Assembly (NCBI GenBank): GCA_019137195.1
Contig: JAGVSR010000104.1
Location: 1 to 47,097, forward strand
Origin: Alphaproteobacteria bacterium
GTDB lineage: Bacteria > Pseudomonadota > Alphaproteobacteria > Rhizobiales > Hyphomicrobiaceae
Length of the DNA: 47,097 nucleotides
Direction: 5' to 3'
In this document: positions 18,827 through 27,483 of the stretch, piece after piece
Numbering within the stretch: the stretch's first letter is position 1
Layout of the letters: each line of letters begins with the position of its first letter
Program-made: the position numbers and the translations under genes
Notes under the pieces: generated by a model
Told to the model about the DNA's origin: nothing
What the model saw: the letters and a program-made list of their open reading frames with translations, nothing else
The model's database searches: none

Positions 18827-21190
18827 ATGGCCACCGACGATGAGCCGCGCCGCTCGTTCGTTTTTTCCTTCGGTCTCGACAAGCTCGGGCTCATCGCACT
18901 CCGGGCCCCGTACGTCGCCGCGACCGTCATCCTCCTGATCACGGCACTGGCCGTCATCGGCTTCTCCAAGCTCAAGGTGGACGACAGCCTCTCCGAGCTG
19001 TTTCGCACCAACACCAAGGAATTCCGCCAGTACGAGGAGATCGACCACCGCTTTCCGTCTTCGGAGTACGACGTGCTGGTCGTGGTCGAAGGCAAGGCGC
19101 TGCTCGCACGCCCGCAGCTCGAGGTTTTCGCCGACCTCACCACAGAGCTCAACCTGACCGACGGCGTAGGCGGACTCGTCTCCATGCTGTCGGCGCGCGG
19201 CAAGCCCGACCCGTCGGGCTACGCGGCACCCGTCGTACCAGACGAGCTGCCTGCAGACGACACGGCCTATGAGGCCATCATCGAGCAACTCAAGACGAAC
19301 GACATCGTCAAAGGCAAATTCCTGTCCGACGACGGCGAGCTCGCCCTCATCGTCATCGCGCTCGACCGCAACCTGGTCGACGAGCGGTCGGCCCGGACCG
19401 TTATCGGCGGCATCCAGCAGGTGGTCGACGACAAGCTGGCGGGAACGGGCCTCTCGGCCAAGCTGGCAGGCGCTCCCGTCATGCAGCTCGAGATCCGGAA
19501 CGCCGTCGAACGCGACCGGCTCGTCTACAATGGTCTCGGCGTGCTGGCAGCGCTTGGCGTCGCCTACATGTTCTTCCGCCGTGTGTCGCTGACACTGATC
19601 ACGCTCCTCGGGCCGTCGATCGCCATCCTGTGGACCCTGGGTGCGCTCGGCGGTCTCGATTTCAGGCTCAATCTCTTCATCAACATCATCACGCCGTTGA
19701 TCCTGGTCTCTGGCCTGTCCGATTCGATGCACCTCGTATTCGCGATTCGCCGTGACATCCTGCGTGGCGTGCCCCGTGTGGAAGCGGCCCGTCACGCGGT
19801 GCTCGAGGTTGCTCCGGCCTGCCTTCTCACGGCCATGATGCAGGCGACCTCGATCGTGTCGTTCGCCTTCGCGGAAAGCGCGCTCATCCGCACCTTCGGC
19901 TATGCGGCCCTGATGGCGGTCGCCATCTCGTACACAGCCGTGGCCGTCGTCGTCCCCACCCTTGCCGCCCTCTTGATCCAGAAGGAGGAGACGACCGTCC
20001 CCGACATCGAGGAGCACGAGACGGGAGGCGTGGGCATCCTGCAGCGGGTGACCGACGCCGTCATCGGCACCGTAGCGCGCTGGCCGACCATCTTCGTCGT
20101 GCTCGGCCTTGCCGCCGTGCTCGCCACCGGCCACGCCTACACGAGCCTTGTCCCCATGTACCGGCTGGCCGACCAGGTGCCGGACAAGGAGCAGGCCCTC
20201 GCCGCCACCGGCCAGCTCGACCAGAAACTCACGGGCGCAAACCCTGTCCACGTCATGATCCAGTGGAAGGGCCGCCCCAAGGACGCACCGGTAAGCGAAG
20301 GTATCGGTCTCTACGACGTCGGCACGCTGTCCGTCATCGCGCGCGCCCACGCGGTCCTCGAGACAGAGGCCGGCCTCGGCAACGTTTGGTCCCTCGAAAG
20401 CCTGAGGCGCTGGCTCGCGGATGCCGGCGACCCTTCGATCGAAACCATCAAGAAATACGTCGACATCCTGCCCAAGCACCTTGTGCGCCGCTTCATCTCT
20501 GAGGACGAGAACGCGGTGCTTGTGACCGCGCGACTGCCGGACATCGACGCCAGCGAGATCCTGCCCATCGTCGAGAAGATCGACAAGGCGCTCGATCCGG
20601 TGCGCAAAGAGCACGCAGGCTACGAGATCTCGGTGACGGGACTGCCCGCCATCGCGGCCCGCAACTCGGCCAAGCTCATCGGCGAGCTCAACTGGGGCCT
20701 CATCGGCGACATCGGCCTCGTGTTCTTCTTCCTCGCTCTTGCGCTACGCTCGGTGCTGCCGGGTGTGACCGCGATCCTGCCGTCGCTGTTCCCGATCTTC
20801 GCCACCGGCGCGCTCCTGAAATGGTACGGCCAGGGACTTCAGTTCGCCTCCATTATCGCCATCACGGTCGCCTTTTCGCTCGCCATCGACAGCACGATCC
20901 ACTTCCTGAACCGCTTCCGGCTCGAGGAGGACAGGCTCGGCGGCGGTCCCGACTCGCGACTGCCAGCGCTGCGCGCCACCGCACATCACATCGGCCCCGC
21001 GGTCGTGCTAACCACCATCGTGCTGACGCTCGGGCTCGGCGTCACGATGCTCTCGAACCTGCCGTCGCTACGCATCTTCGGACAGCTCACGGCTGTGTGC
21101 CTGTTCGCCTCGCTGATTGCGCAGCTCATGATCCTGCCCGCAACGATCTCGCTTTACCGGCGCTTTTTCCCGCGACACCGTGCGGCGTGA
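18827..21190 (+). CDS. MMPL/RND-family transporter
   Basis: A 787-aa inner-membrane protein of the RND superfamily, hydrophobe/MMPL type. An N-terminal helix (ATVILLITALAVIGF) precedes a large periplasmic loop, then a block of helices containing GLSDSMHLVFAIRRD, a second periplasmic loop, and a matching second half (AFSLAIDSTIHFLNRFRLEED). The GLSDS and AIDST segments are the paired proton-relay-like regions. Likely substrate is a lipid or hydrophobic compound, as for the HpnN and MmpL relatives, but this is inferred. ATG at 18827 has GAGGG upstream. No membrane-fusion protein gene adjoins it, as is typical of MMPL types. Confidence 0.9.
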   Translation: MATDDEPRRSFVFSFGLDKLGLIALRAPYVAATVILLITALAVIGFSKLKVDDSLSELFRTNTKEFRQYEEIDHRFPSSEYDVLVVVEGKALLARPQLEVFADLTTELNLTDGVGGLVSMLSARGKPDPSGYAAPVVPDELPADDTAYEAIIEQLKTNDIVKGKFLSDDGELALIVIALDRNLVDERSARTVIGGIQQVVDDKLAGTGLSAKLAGAPVMQLEIRNAVERDRLVYNGLGVLAALGVAYMFFRRVSLTLITLLGPSIAILWTLGALGGLDFRLNLFINIITPLILVSGLSDSMHLVFAIRRDILRGVPRVEAARHAVLEVAPACLLTAMMQATSIVSFAFAESALIRTFGYAALMAVAISYTAVAVVVPTLAALLIQKEETTVPDIEEHETGGVGILQRVTDAVIGTVARWPTIFVVLGLAAVLATGHAYTSLVPMYRLADQVPDKEQALAATGQLDQKLTGANPVHVMIQWKGRPKDAPVSEGIGLYDVGTLSVIARAHAVLETEAGLGNVWSLESLRRWLADAGDPSIETIKKYVDILPKHLVRRFISEDENAVLVTARLPDIDASEILPIVEKIDKALDPVRKEHAGYEISVTGLPAIAARNSAKLIGELNWGLIGDIGLVFFFLALALRSVLPGVTAILPSLFPIFATGALLKWYGQGLQFASIIAITVAFSLAIDSTIHFLNRFRLEEDRLGGGPDSRLPALRATAHHIGPAVVLTTIVLTLGLGVTMLSNLPSLRIFGQLTAVCLFASLIAQLMILPATISLYRRFFPRHRAA

Positions 21191-21258
21191 GATCTTGGGC
21201 TCGTGATCGACCGGGAGCGGTTGCATTCACGGCATCGTCCGCTCGTGACCCCGCCGTC

Positions 21259-22110
21259 TCACGCGCTCTTTCGTGTCGCCCTCGCCTCCTTGTAGAGCGG
21301 CAGCACGGCGGGAAGGTTGCGCTCGATGGTGGCGACGCGGTTATCGCTCGATGGATGGGTCGAGAACCACTCCATGGGCGCGCCCTTGGCGGCCTGCGCC
21401 ATCTTCTTCCATAGGCTGACACCGGCTCTCGGGTCGAAGCCTGCGCGCGCTGCGAGCTCGAGGCCGACGAGATCGGCATCCGTCTCGTCGTCACGCGAGA
21501 ACTTCAAGGTCAGAAGACCGGCTCCGGTCTTGACCAGCGTGCCCGCGCTGTCGCCCGTTGCCTGGGTCAGAACTTGGGTGCCGACATTGGTGAGACCTGC
21601 CTTGGCGATCTGCTCGCGGCCATGCTCGCGCAGCGCGTGTGCCATCTCGTGCCCCATAACGACGGCGATCTCGTCGTCCGAGAGCTTCAACGTGTCGATA
21701 ATTCCCGTGTAGAAGGCTATCTTGCCGCCAGGCATGCAGAAAGCGTTGATCTCTGACGAGCGAATGAGATTCACCTCCCAGGCCCACTTGCTGGCGTGAT
21801 CGTTGAACCGCCGCGCCTCGGGCGTGATGCGGGCGGCGATGCGGCGCAGGCGCCCGAGCTGGGGGTCGTCGTCGGCGGCCAGCGTGCCCTTGCCGCGATT
21901 GTCGCTGAGGAGCGCTGCGTACTGCGTTGCCGAGGACTGCTCGAGCTGCTCGGCCGGCACGATCTTACGGAGCATCGAGGGGTCGCCGACGTTAACGCCC
22001 TCGCCGGGCTTGATGTCGCCTCCGGCACAGGCAGTCAGGGCGAGCGAGATGCAGGCGACGAGCGCCGCCGCCGGATTTCGGGTAAGGGGAGCGTCGCTGC
22101 TGGGTGACAT
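21259..22110 (-). CDS. M48-family metalloprotease lipoprotein
   Basis: A 283-aa zinc endopeptidase. The signal ends in a lipobox, LTAC with Cys28, predicting a lipid-anchored periplasmic protein. The zinc site is HEMAH (154-158), with the third ligand probably Glu209 in DDETDADLVG, and the WFSTHPSSDNRV block near the C-terminus is diagnostic of the LoiP/YcaL/BepA-like group. Probable role is outer-membrane or periplasmic protein quality control. It converges with the RND gene (68-bp gap). ATG at 22110 begins a normal lipoprotein signal. Confidence 0.92.
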   Translation of the reverse strand: MSPSSDAPLTRNPAAALVACISLALTACAGGDIKPGEGVNVGDPSMLRKIVPAEQLEQSSATQYAALLSDNRGKGTLAADDDPQLGRLRRIAARITPEARRFNDHASKWAWEVNLIRSSEINAFCMPGGKIAFYTGIIDTLKLSDDEIAVVMGHEMAHALREHGREQIAKAGLTNVGTQVLTQATGDSAGTLVKTGAGLLTLKFSRDDETDADLVGLELAARAGFDPRAGVSLWKKMAQAAKGAPMEWFSTHPSSDNRVATIERNLPAVLPLYKEARATRKSA

Positions 22111-22327
22111 GTCGTCCTTCCTTGCCTCGCCCGGGCGAATCGATCCTAGCGCCCGTCAGCCTTAGTCGAAGCTGCAAGACCGGCAACAGACTCAAGAGCA
22201 GAGCTATGTGGGACTTCTGTGGCGTTCTCTCTCCCTTGCGGCCGAGTGAGCGACTCTTTAGCGTTGAAAATCACGGCCGGGCCACGAAGCTACGGTTGCC
22301 GCAAGAACGCCTCGGAGGACCAGACCC

Positions 22328-22714
22328 ATGAGCAAGGTCAGCAAGAAGCTCGTGATCGTCATGGCCAACACAGACCCGCGCAACGGCGAGGAGCTCGGTG
22401 CGCCGATCTTTCAGGCCTCGGTAGCCGCCGCGATGGGCTACCAGGTCGAGGTAATGTGTACGGGGACGGCCGGCCGGCTCATGAAGGCGGGCGTCGCCGA
22501 TAAGCTTTATGTCAAGCCCGGATCAGGAAAGTCCGTCTACGACTTCATCCGTGAGGCGCACGAGGCCGGAGTGAAGTTCCTGTGCTGCTCGCCGACCCTA
22601 GACCTGTTTGAGATCACGAAGGCCGACCTCATCCCCGAGTGCGACCGCATCGTCGGCTGCGCGTTCCTGATCGAGGAGATCATGGAAGGTGACGCGAAGG
22701 TTCTGACGTACTGA
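22328..22714 (+). CDS. DsrE/DsrF-like sulfur-relay family protein
   Basis: A 128-aa cytoplasmic protein of the DsrE/TusD superfamily. It shows the alpha/beta fold with KLVIVMANTDPRNG in the first strand and loop, and FLCCSPTLDLFEI with Cys86/Cys87 at the position of the functional Cys of TusD-like proteins. A strong ribosome site (CTCGGAGGA) precedes ATG at 22328. No DsrF/DsrH partners adjoin. It may act with the TusA-like protein at 7424, but that is inference. Confidence 0.85.
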   Translation: MSKVSKKLVIVMANTDPRNGEELGAPIFQASVAAAMGYQVEVMCTGTAGRLMKAGVADKLYVKPGSGKSVYDFIREAHEAGVKFLCCSPTLDLFEITKADLIPECDRIVGCAFLIEEIMEGDAKVLTY

Positions 22715-22793
22715 GGCCGTCACTCATAGCTTCCGACTCCTCTGCTTCGCTATCGGTCCGCGGGGCGCAGGGGGATGGGCAGGCGCGGGAACA

Positions 22794-23002
22794 ACGGCCG
22801 ATCCGGCCGCGCAGTCTCCTGTGGCCGGGTGCCTCGACATTGGCGGGACGGCATGCGGCTGTGATCGCCCCCCCTCGAGCCGAGGCCCGATCTGACCGAT
22901 GGTCGGGGGGGCATTTCTTGGTCACTGTTCCACCTGGAACAGCCAGACCCGGCGGTCGGGCCTAGGGTCTCTCCATCGAGCAACGGAACGGCCGATCCGG
23001 CC
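22794..23002. repeat. 15-bp direct repeats flanking a hairpin-rich spacer
   Basis: ACGGCCGATCCGGCC occurs at 22794-22808 and 22988-23002. Each can itself fold (GGCCG-ATC-CGGCC). Between them lie an 8-bp stem GCCCCCCC / GGGGGGGC (22867-22874 with 22905-22912, followed by ATTTCTT) and the palindrome described separately. The stretch of 293 bp between the DsrE-like gene and the small secreted protein gene at 23023-23295 contains no other gene. Confidence 0.5.
22925..22942. promoter_or_regulatory. Perfect inverted repeat, possible operator
   Basis: CTGTTCCA and TGGAACAG arms of 8 bp with a CC centre lie about 80 bp upstream of the small secreted protein start at 23023. It could be a dimeric repressor site or an RNA hairpin. 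No regulator gene is adjacent. Confidence 0.4.
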
Positions 23003-23022
23003 ACCAGATGGAGAACAGACCA

Positions 23023-23295
23023 ATGACCCACCTCATGATCAAGAACGCCGCGATCGCCTTCCTCGCCGCCACGGCGCTGCTGGCTCCCCTCCTGAACTCG
23101 GTCGATGCCCACGCTGGCGGGCGCGGCAAGGAGTACTTCTCCGAGACCTACACCTTCTCCAAGGCCATGAATGGCTTCGAGGGCCGGGCTGGCGACTACT
23201 ACTGCAGCTACATCAAGACCCCGGTTCGCAAGTGCGACGCCACTGGCAACAATTGCCGGATCGTGGCCTGGCAGCTCGAGCAGCGCTGCCAGTAA
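23023..23295 (+). CDS. Small secreted protein of unknown function
   Basis: A 90-aa protein with a clear Sec signal (residues 1-32: MIKNAAIAFLAATALLAP to VDAHA) and a 58-residue mature part with three Cys (YYCSYIKTP, RKCDATGNNC) plus a Cys near the C-terminus (QRCQ). Four cysteines suggest two periplasmic disulfides. ATG at 23023 has GGAGA 9 nt upstream; another ATG at 23008 is possible. A strong intrinsic terminator lies 70 bp after the stop, so it is a monocistronic unit, probably well expressed. Family not recognised. Confidence 0.72.
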   Translation: MTHLMIKNAAIAFLAATALLAPLLNSVDAHAGGRGKEYFSETYTFSKAMNGFEGRAGDYYCSYIKTPVRKCDATGNNCRIVAWQLEQRCQ

Positions 23296-23364
23296 GCAGG
23301 ATCCTCCCGCAGCGCCGCCTCGCCGCGGCGCAGGCAGAAACCTTTTCCCGTCTCCACCTGAACT

Positions 23365-23395
23365 GGCCCCGGCTTACCCCGGGGCCCTTTTTTTT
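23365..23395 (+). terminator. Intrinsic terminator
   Basis: GGCCCCGG (23365-23372), loop CTTACC, CCGGGGCC (23379-23386), then a run of eight T (23388-23395). This is a textbook rho-independent terminator for the small secreted protein gene at 23023-23295. Confidence 0.9.
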
Positions 23396-23464
23396 CCAGA
23401 GAACGAAGATGGAAGAACGGGGGCGAGATCTCGGGAGACCGTGCAGCCCGCCAGCCCAACCGCC

Positions 23465-23827
23465 TCACCCCCCCGCGCGCTTGGCGTGTCCGGCGGCAAC
23501 CGCCGGGGCCTTGGGATAGGCGATCTTGGCGATGCGAAGCGCCTCACGATAGAGGAGCGGGAAGATCAGAGTGAGAAACCCTCCGACGACGACGAGATCG
23601 GTAAGCTCGCTTGTCACGCCGCGGTAGAGCACGACAAGGCCTGCTGCGAAGCCTGCGGCGCAGAGAAGGGTGAGCAGCAGCACCTTGAGGTGATGCGAGA
23701 GTACGTACCAGGCCCCAATGGCGGCCAACAGCGCAAAAAGTGCCAGCGCCGCGAGCACGATCGGATGGCCTGCAACGAACTGGGCGATTTGCTGATAGCC
23801 CTGAACGAGCTGGTCGTAGAGCTGCAT
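23465..23827 (-). CDS. Small three-helix inner-membrane protein
   Basis: A 120-aa protein with three predicted membrane helices (about residues 22-44, 47-69 and 75-95) after an amphipathic start (MQLYDQLVQGYQQIAQFV) and a short basic tail (GHAKRAGG). ATG at 23827 is chosen because the frame before it is arginine-rich and lacks membrane character; GGGACGGA upstream is a modest ribosome site. Family not recognised. It faces the intrinsic terminator of the preceding gene (convergent) and is 121 bp downstream of the acyl-CoA synthetase, possibly in its operon. Confidence 0.65.
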   Translation of the reverse strand: MQLYDQLVQGYQQIAQFVAGHPIVLAALALFALLAAIGAWYVLSHHLKVLLLTLLCAAGFAAGLVVLYRGVTSELTDLVVVGGFLTLIFPLLYREALRIAKIAYPKAPAVAAGHAKRAGG

Positions 23828-23948
23828 AGGTTCCGTCCCCCGGGTCTGGCGGCTGCCGGCCCTTTTTGCTGCGGCCCGCACCGGAGTGCAAGGGGCGCGG
23901 GCCATCTCCGCCAGAAACTCCCTGAAACACTGAGGGATTGCGTCTATT

Positions 23949-25541
23949 TCACGACAGGCGCGCAGCCTCGGCGCCGGGATCCGGTGCGCCCTCCCTGTGT
24001 GAGGACTGATACCCGCGCGCGAGCTCGATGCGCTTCACCTTGCCGTTCGGCGTGCGCGGAAGCGCAGGCAGGAATACGACCTCGCGCGGGCACTTGTAGC
24101 GAGCGAGACGGCATGCGGCGTAGGCTTTGATGGCGTCCGCGTCGCCGGGCTCGCCCGGGCGCAGCACGACGAACGCGCCGATGAGAGCCACGCCGCTCGA
24201 CGCGCGGATCTCGGTACAGGCGACCTCGGCCACGGACGGATGGGAGGCGAGGGCCGCCTCGACCTCCTGCGGGGACACCCGATACCCGAGCGCCTTCATG
24301 ATGTCGTTGGCGCGCCCCTTGTGGAACACGTAGCCATCCTCGTCCATGACCGCAAGGTCACCGCCGAGGAACCAGTCGCCGCGCCGAGACTCGGTCTCCT
24401 CGTCGGGCCGTTTCCAGTAGCCGAGCATGAGGCCAGGGTCCGAGCGATGGACGGCCAGCAGTCCCTCCTCGCCCGCGGAGAGCGGCGTGGTCCCCTCCTC
24501 GAGCGGCAGGATCGCGACGCGGCGTCCCGGCTGCGGCTTCCCCGCCGAGCCCGGTTTGCGCGCCATGCCGGGCGCGGTCGAGACATAGGTCGAGATCTCG
24601 GTCATTCCGAGCGCCTCGTACATCCCCGTGCCAGTCCGCTCCTGCCATTCTGCGAAGAGTGCGTCGGGGGGCGCCTCACCTGCGATCAGCACGTGACGCA
24701 GATGCCCAAGATCCAGCGGCCCGGGCGGAGCATATTTCAGAATCTGACGCATCAAGCTTGGCACGCCGGCGAACAGCGTGGCCCCGTGACCGACGATAAG
24801 TCGTGGCCAGACTGACGCCTCCTTCAATCCCGTGAACACGATGCTGGTCGCGCCGTTGGCCCACGGGTCGATGAGGCCGGTGCCGAGCGTATAGGTCCAG
24901 TTGAACGCACCGGCATGCAGCATGCGATCGTCCTCGCCGATGCCGTACCAGCCCTGGTACGTCGGGCTGCGACCCACGGCAACGCGGTGAGCGTGGACGA
25001 CACCTTTGGGACGAGCGGTCGTGCCGGACGTGTAGAGCTGGTAGGCCGCATCGTTGCCCAGAGTGTCGGCATAGGTGGCGCGCCGGGCGTGGCGCTGCAT
25101 CGACTTCACCTCGTGCTCGGCGAGAGCGATGACGCCGGCGGGACACTCGTGGATGGGAAGATCGGGAGCCAGCGCGATGGCCACCGCCTCGCTGTCGGCA
25201 AGAAGGAATTCGGCCTCTCCTGCGGTCAGCTGGCTCGATGTCGGCACGGCGACGATGCCAGCCGCGATCGCCCCGAAGAAGAGGATGGCGTAGGTCGAGG
25301 TGTTGTCGAGGCGGATAAGAAGCCGGTCGCCGCGCCTGAGCCCCAGGTCCTCGAGGGCGGCCGCGGTCCGCAACACCGCATCCTCGAGTGCGGCGAAGGT
25401 CCACAACTCCGCGGGCTCGGCCGAGCCCGCGTCCTCGACAACGACCAGAGCCGTCTTTTGCATAAGCCGCTCGGCAGAGCGCCTCAGGCAATAGGCGGCC
25501 ATGTTGAACGGCTCTAGGGCGTAAGGTACGGCAATGGTCAT
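23949..25541 (-). CDS. AMP-forming acyl-CoA synthetase, benzoate-CoA ligase-like
   Basis: A 530-aa ANL-superfamily ligase that activates a carboxylic acid through acyl-AMP to acyl-CoA. Motifs in order: A3 YTSGTTARPKGVVHAH, A4/A5 YEALGMTEISTYVS, A7 GDLAVMDEDGYVFHKGRAND, A8 GYRVSPQEVEAAL, and A10 PNGKVKR with the catalytic Lys. The order and spacing (HAGAFNWTYTLGTGLIDPW) are like aryl/medium-chain synthetases of the benzoate-CoA ligase branch. Substrate not determinable. It is read away from the malyl-CoA-type lyase about 0.7 kb upstream, with a small secreted gene in between. Confidence 0.9.
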   Translation of the reverse strand: MTIAVPYALEPFNMAAYCLRRSAERLMQKTALVVVEDAGSAEPAELWTFAALEDAVLRTAAALEDLGLRRGDRLLIRLDNTSTYAILFFGAIAAGIVAVPTSSQLTAGEAEFLLADSEAVAIALAPDLPIHECPAGVIALAEHEVKSMQRHARRATYADTLGNDAAYQLYTSGTTARPKGVVHAHRVAVGRSPTYQGWYGIGEDDRMLHAGAFNWTYTLGTGLIDPWANGATSIVFTGLKEASVWPRLIVGHGATLFAGVPSLMRQILKYAPPGPLDLGHLRHVLIAGEAPPDALFAEWQERTGTGMYEALGMTEISTYVSTAPGMARKPGSAGKPQPGRRVAILPLEEGTTPLSAGEEGLLAVHRSDPGLMLGYWKRPDEETESRRGDWFLGGDLAVMDEDGYVFHKGRANDIMKALGYRVSPQEVEAALASHPSVAEVACTEIRASSGVALIGAFVVLRPGEPGDADAIKAYAACRLARYKCPREVVFLPALPRTPNGKVKRIELARGYQSSHREGAPDPGAEAARLS

Positions 25542-25644
25542 GGATCGAGATCGAGGTCACGCCGGATCTACCGGCAACGCCTCAATAGCCGCCCTCGCCC
25601 GCCTTCGACAACCCTGCCGATACGCGCCTGATGGCAATCGCGCC

Positions 25645-25923
25645 TCAGCGCGACGCCGTCCGCCGATCGACCTCGCTCTTGGAAACCTCGCCTGCAGCCA
25701 CGAGTGCGCTGACGCAGGTCTTGGACAGCCGAGATCCGGCGTTGCTCATGCACTGGCGGAGACCGGGGCTGCCGACCGAATGCTTGCTGCAGAAGGCGAA
25801 GTAGTCGCTCATGCAGGCACGCTTGACGGAAAGGCTCACGGCGCCAGCACCCGACGTCGTCGACGCGAGCGCGAGGCCCGCCACCAGCATTGCAGTTCTT
25901 GCGGCTGCCACGGTCATGATCAT
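25645..25923 (-). CDS. Small secreted four-Cys protein
   Basis: A 92-aa exported protein: signal peptide (VAAARTAMLVAGLALASTT to GAGAV, residues 1-29) and a mature helical part with four Cys (RACMSDYFAFCSKH, RQCMSNAGSRLSKTCVSAL), spaced for two disulfides. ATG at 25923 follows GAGGAG by 8 nt; a second ATG at 25917 is possible. No family recognised with certainty; it resembles small periplasmic cysteine-rich proteins common in Hyphomicrobiales. Confidence 0.7.
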   Translation of the reverse strand: MIMTVAAARTAMLVAGLALASTTSGAGAVSLSVKRACMSDYFAFCSKHSVGSPGLRQCMSNAGSRLSKTCVSALVAAGEVSKSEVDRRTASR

Positions 25924-26133
25924 GGGTCGTTCTCCTCACGCGATACAGAGACGGCGGGGAATGGGCCAGCGCGGGCCCCCGTCGTGGTCTCACGATTAGG
26001 GATCAGTATGGTGAACAAGAAGTTAAACAAACCGCCCGGTCGAGCGGCCGAGGGATGAAAAATGTGCGAAGAGCCGGTCCCGAACTACATCCCCGGGCGT
26101 GACGCCCAGTTCCGCGCTGCGGCGGAGGATGCG

Positions 26134-26161
26134 TTGACTCTTGAGCAACGGCCAATAGAGT
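26134..26161 (+). promoter_or_regulatory. Candidate promoter of the CoA-ester lyase gene
   Basis: TTGACT at 26134-26139 and TAGAGT at 26156-26161 with 16-bp spacing, about 55 bp before the start codon. Good -35, acceptable -10. Confidence 0.5.
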
Positions 26162-26215
26162 GCGCCGCAATTTACCAACCCCTCGCTCCATACCGACGCT
26201 CGAAGGACCAGCCCG

Positions 26216-27268
26216 ATGACCGCCGTCCGCACGCCCGCAAAGCACTTCGCCCCGCTCGCCATCGGCGCCCCCCAACCCTACCGAGAGCTGCCGGTGCGCA
26301 TTGAGCGCATGATCCACTTCGTCCCCCCCCACAACGAGAAGATCCGCGCCAAGCTCAAGGACACCATCAAGCAGGTCGATGTCGTGCTCGGCAACCTCGA
26401 GGACGCGATCGCAGTCGGCGAGAAGGAGGCGGCTCGCAAGGGCTTCGTCTCGATGGCTCGCGAGTTCGATTTCGGCTCGACCGGCCTCTGGACGCGCATC
26501 AACTGCCTGAACTCGCCGTGGATGCTCGACGATGTCACCGAGATCGTGAAGGAAGCCGGCAACAAGGTCGACGTCATCATGCTGCCCAAGGTCGAGGGGC
26601 CGTGGGACATCCACTACCTCGACCAGCTCCTGGCTCAGCTCGAGGCCAGGCACAACGTCGAGCGCCCGATCCTGATCCACGCCATCCTCGAAACCGCGGA
26701 GGGCGTGAAAAACGTGGAGGACATTGCTGCCGCCTCGCCCCGCATGCACGGCATGAGCCTCGGTCCGGCGGACCTCGCTGCCTCGCGTGGGATGAAGACG
26801 ACCCGCGTCGGCGGCGGCCATCCGGACTACGGCGTCCTCGCCGACGCCAAGGCGGACGGCAGCCCGCGCGCCCACTACCAGCAGGACCTCTGGCACTACA
26901 CCGTCGGCAAGATGGTCGACGCCTGCCTCTCCTACGGACTGAAACCCTTCTATGGCCCGTTCGGCGACTTTTCCGATTCGGCCGCGTGTGAAGCCCAGTT
27001 CCGTAACGCCTTCCTGCAGGGCTGCCTCGGCGCCTGGTCGCTGCACCCCTCGCAGATCGAGATCGCCAAGCGCGTGTTCTCACCCGACCCCAAGGAGGTG
27101 CTGTTCGCCAAGCGCATCCTCGAGGCAATGCCCGACGGCACCGGCGCGGTCATGATCGACGGCAAGATGCAGGACGACGCCACCTGGAAGCAGGCCAAGG
27201 TCATCGTCGACCTCGCGAAGCTCGTCGCCTCGAAGGATCCGGGCCTGGCCGCAGCCTACGGCTTCTGA
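26216..27268 (+). CDS. HpcH/HpaI-family CoA-ester lyase (malyl-CoA type)
   Basis: A 350-aa TIM-barrel lyase of the citrate lyase beta/malyl-CoA lyase superfamily. Conserved features are [21 protein letters not shown] (metal-binding region), [13 protein letters not shown] (active-site Arg), [22 protein letters not shown] (catalytic Glu), and [20 protein letters not shown]. Such enzymes cleave malyl-CoA or methylmalyl-CoA to glyoxylate plus acetyl- or propionyl-CoA, in the ethylmalonyl-CoA or serine cycles. The N-terminus differs from Mcl1 of Rhodobacter, so the exact substrate is open. AAGGA lies upstream of ATG at 26216. Confidence 0.88.
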   Translation: MTAVRTPAKHFAPLAIGAPQPYRELPVRIERMIHFVPPHNEKIRAKLKDTIKQVDVVLGNLEDAIAVGEKEAARKGFVSMAREFDFGSTGLWTRINCLNSPWMLDDVTEIVKEAGNKVDVIMLPKVEGPWDIHYLDQLLAQLEARHNVERPILIHAILETAEGVKNVEDIAAASPRMHGMSLGPADLAASRGMKTTRVGGGHPDYGVLADAKADGSPRAHYQQDLWHYTVGKMVDACLSYGLKPFYGPFGDFSDSAACEAQFRNAFLQGCLGAWSLHPSQIEIAKRVFSPDPKEVLFAKRILEAMPDGTGAVMIDGKMQDDATWKQAKVIVDLAKLVASKDPGLAAAYGF

Positions 27269-27483
27269 TGCCTGCTACGGCCAAAGGTCCGCCCGGATGC
27301 TCTGCGCCGGCCGGACAGCAGAGCATCCGGCCGCGCTCGAAACATCGGATCCAGCCGAAGCCCTGAGCTCTGCTCGGCTCAGCGTCGGGAGGTGGTCGCC
27401 CCAATTCTCGGCCTGCGCCCGCCCCTGCCCAACCTATGTGCAGCGGACCGCGCGACCGAAACCGGGACTTTTTTTGCTCGCGG

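Noticed and set aside
18463-19203. Upstream extension of the tolC-like gene to 19203
   Set aside because: The frame is open, but the extra part overlaps the RND gene antisense and precedes a perfect signal peptide at 18462.
18569-20614. Long open frame of 681 codons on the minus strand opposite the RND transporter
   Set aside because: Product is rich in Asp, Arg, Gly and His with no hydrophobic core and no known motif; it is the antisense shadow of a well-supported gene in GC-rich DNA.
26003-27046. 347-codon minus-strand frame opposite the CoA-ester lyase
   Set aside because: Shadow; the plus strand has clear family blocks and a promoter.
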